From Thermoproteota archaeon (GTDB taxonomy: Archaea; Korarchaeota; Korarchaeia; B14-G2), in NCBI GenBank assembly GCA_003661385.1, contig QMWA01000089.1:1-7177 (forward strand): a DNA stretch of 7,177 nucleotides. The letters are read 5' to 3'. Below are positions 6,073 to 7,177 of this stretch, piece after piece (within the stretch, counting starts at the first letter, position 1; each line of letters opens with the position of its first letter). The translations under genes were made by a program, and so were the position numbers. Under the pieces are notes generated by a model, which was given only the letters and a program-made list of their open reading frames with translations, did no database searches and was not told where the DNA came from.

Positions 6073-7016
6073 TATTTAAGCAGCCTCTGTTCCTTTATGC
6101 TGCCCCCTTAGCTTCAGCTGCTTTGGTGGGCCTGGGGCTCTGGGGCAGGAGGAGGAGAGAAGCCTACTACTTTGCCCCAGCTAAGCTGCTTCAGACAGCA
6201 GCTAAGGGGGGTGCTGGGCGTAGAGCCAGGTCCATCCTCACCCTTGTCCTCCCTGCTGTCCTGATGGCTCTCGTGATGGCTGCTCTAGCTCAGCCTGTTG
6301 AGCAGACTAGAGTCATGAGGAAGGCTGTCGTAGGCGTCCTAGTCGTTGATGTAAGCGGCTCAATGGAGTGTAGGGACATGGGGGTTGGGAGGAGCAGAAT
6401 AGAGGCTGTTAAGGACGCAGTCAGAGACCTGGTGACCTCCCTTAGGCCTGGGATGTTCAGGATCGGCGTCATCGCGTTCAGCGGGCTCCCTTACCCTGTG
6501 TGCCCGCTGACATCTGACCCTCAGCAGATAGTTTCCTCCGTTGAGAGGCTAGGCACAGTGTGGTCTGGGACAAACATAGGCGACGCTCTCGACGCAGCTG
6601 TAACTTGGCTTAAGGGAGCTCAGGTTGAAGCATGCTTCATAGTGCTGATAACAGATGGAGGCTGGAATGTTGGAGCAGACCCCATAGTAGTTGCCTCTAG
6701 GATACATGAGGAGATGCCTAGGCTTAGAGTGTACACCATAGGGATAGGGACGACAGGGGGGATTGTGAGGGGGAGGAGCATAGAGCCACCTGACATGATG
6801 CTCCTCTCAGCCATAGCTGAGAGGACAGGGGGGAGGGTTTACTCAGCGAACACATACCATGAGCTTAAGAGCGTGCTTACAGAGGAGATCCCAGCTGACA
6901 TGGGCGTCTGGGATGTAGATGAGAGAAACCTGTACTACTTCTTCCTAGCGCCAGTTCCAGCTCTGCTAGCAGCTTACCTGCTGCTCGTTGAGTGGAGGTT
7001 CAAGGTGCTTCCCTAG
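6069..7016 (+). CDS. BatA-like membrane VWA-domain protein
   Basis: This is a 315-residue protein from the GTG at 6069, which forms a GTGA overlap with the DUF58 stop. The GTG at 6057 lies inside the SD AGGAGGTG (6052-6059) and is less likely; the preferred GTG is 9 nt beyond that SD. Two N-terminal membrane helices are seen (about 7-25 and 55-73), with a basic GRRRR loop between, then a VWA domain with complete MIDAS residues: DVSGS (94-98), the SGTNIGDAL threonine (T168) and LITDGG (D196). A third membrane helix (about 289-307) precedes a short basic end. This is the BatA/aerotolerance layout, with the VWA domain facing the cytoplasm or outside depending on topology, probably cytoplasmic by comparison with BatA. 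It is the likely metal-dependent partner of MoxR and DUF58. No BatB-like second VWA gene follows immediately. Confidence 0.92.
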   Translation: MIFKQPLFLYAAPLASAALVGLGLWGRRRREAYYFAPAKLLQTAAKGGAGRRARSILTLVLPAVLMALVMAALAQPVEQTRVMRKAVVGVLVVDVSGSMECRDMGVGRSRIEAVKDAVRDLVTSLRPGMFRIGVIAFSGLPYPVCPLTSDPQQIVSSVERLGTVWSGTNIGDALDAAVTWLKGAQVEACFIVLITDGGWNVGADPIVVASRIHEEMPRLRVYTIGIGTTGGIVRGRSIEPPDMMLLSAIAERTGGRVYSANTYHELKSVLTEEIPADMGVWDVDERNLYYFFLAPVPALLAAYLLLVEWRFKVLP

Positions 7017-7177
7017 GTGCCAGCCTTGTACACGGTGTATGTGTCTGCCCACAGCTACAGGAGGGCGTTCGAAAGGTGGAGGGTCATTGGAGTCAGCAGG
7101 TTTCTGAGAGTGCTCAAGAACGTGCTCAAGCAGGGGGTTGTTGTAGCAGATCAAGGTAGACACATCTGGATAAGGCA
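7017..7177 (+). CDS. Start of an unrecognised gene continuing the MoxR operon (cut by the window end)
   Basis: An open frame starts at the GTG at 7017, directly after the VWA stop, and runs off the end with 53 residues. The other two plus-strand frames each meet a stop in this stretch. AGGTG (7003-7007) lies 9 nt before the GTG, the same spacing as in the VWA gene. The visible part begins MPALYTVYVSAHSYRR and contains a basic, aromatic segment (FERWRVIGVSRFLRV) followed by a hydrophobic VVVADQ. No family is recognised from this fragment. Its position suggests a further operon partner of the MoxR system, but a frame from the minus strand cannot be ruled out fully. Confidence 0.5.
   Translation, partial: MPALYTVYVSAHSYRRAFERWRVIGVSRFLRVLKNVLKQGVVVADQGRHIWIR

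Noticed and set aside
6966-7163. Minus-strand open frame of 65 codons at the window end
   Set aside because: It covers the end of the VWA gene and has no upstream SD or family pattern; the plus-strand frame from 7017 continues the operon and is better supported.

Overview
The window looks like a chromosomal piece of a thermophilic archaeon, most likely Thermoproteota (crenarchaeal grade). This rests on several things read from the sequence. Arginine is almost always AGG or AGA, ATA is a common Ile codon, and CpG looks depleted for a GC-rich sequence. Shine-Dalgarno (SD) motifs are of the GGAGGTG type, and genes are tightly packed with overlapping ends and GTG, TTG and probably CTG starts. The families present (archaeal-style ribbon-helix-helix proteins, SCP2, a MoxR/DUF58/VWA operon) fit. 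The exact lineage cannot be fixed from the sequence alone.

The layout is two divergent gene strings separated by about 50 bp (3341-3390) that contain one TATA-like element. The left string (minus strand, 3340 down to base 1) holds six genes in transcription order: a secreted or membrane-anchored helical protein; a nitroreductase-family flavoprotein; two consecutive small ribbon-helix-helix-like proteins; an SCP2-type lipid-binding protein; and a nucleotide-sugar dehydrogenase cut by the window edge. From the nitroreductase onward these genes are separated by 1 bp or overlap by 8-35 bp, so they are probably co-transcribed and translationally coupled.

The right string (plus strand, 3391 to the end) is a MoxR operon: a membrane protein with a C-terminal HEPN-like helical domain, a MoxR AAA+ ATPase, a DUF58 protein, a BatA-like membrane VWA protein, and the start of a further unrecognised gene cut by the window edge. 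Every junction overlaps or abuts. By family knowledge MoxR ATPases work with DUF58 and VWA partners in metal-dependent assembly or maturation of other proteins. The membrane protein at the head of the operon takes the place often filled by a DUF4129 protein.

The points most worth following are: the degenerate HEPN-like membrane protein in the MoxR operon and its divergently transcribed secreted neighbour; the dehydrogenase, which keeps the Lys/Asn/Cys/Asp catalytic set but seems to lack the Thr and two Glu residues of the classical family; the SCP2-dehydrogenase overlap; and a ribbon-helix-helix gene whose fold and SD both point to a CTG start. No RNA genes, CRISPR arrays, insertion sequences or long repeats were seen, and no stretch over 300 bases lacks a gene.
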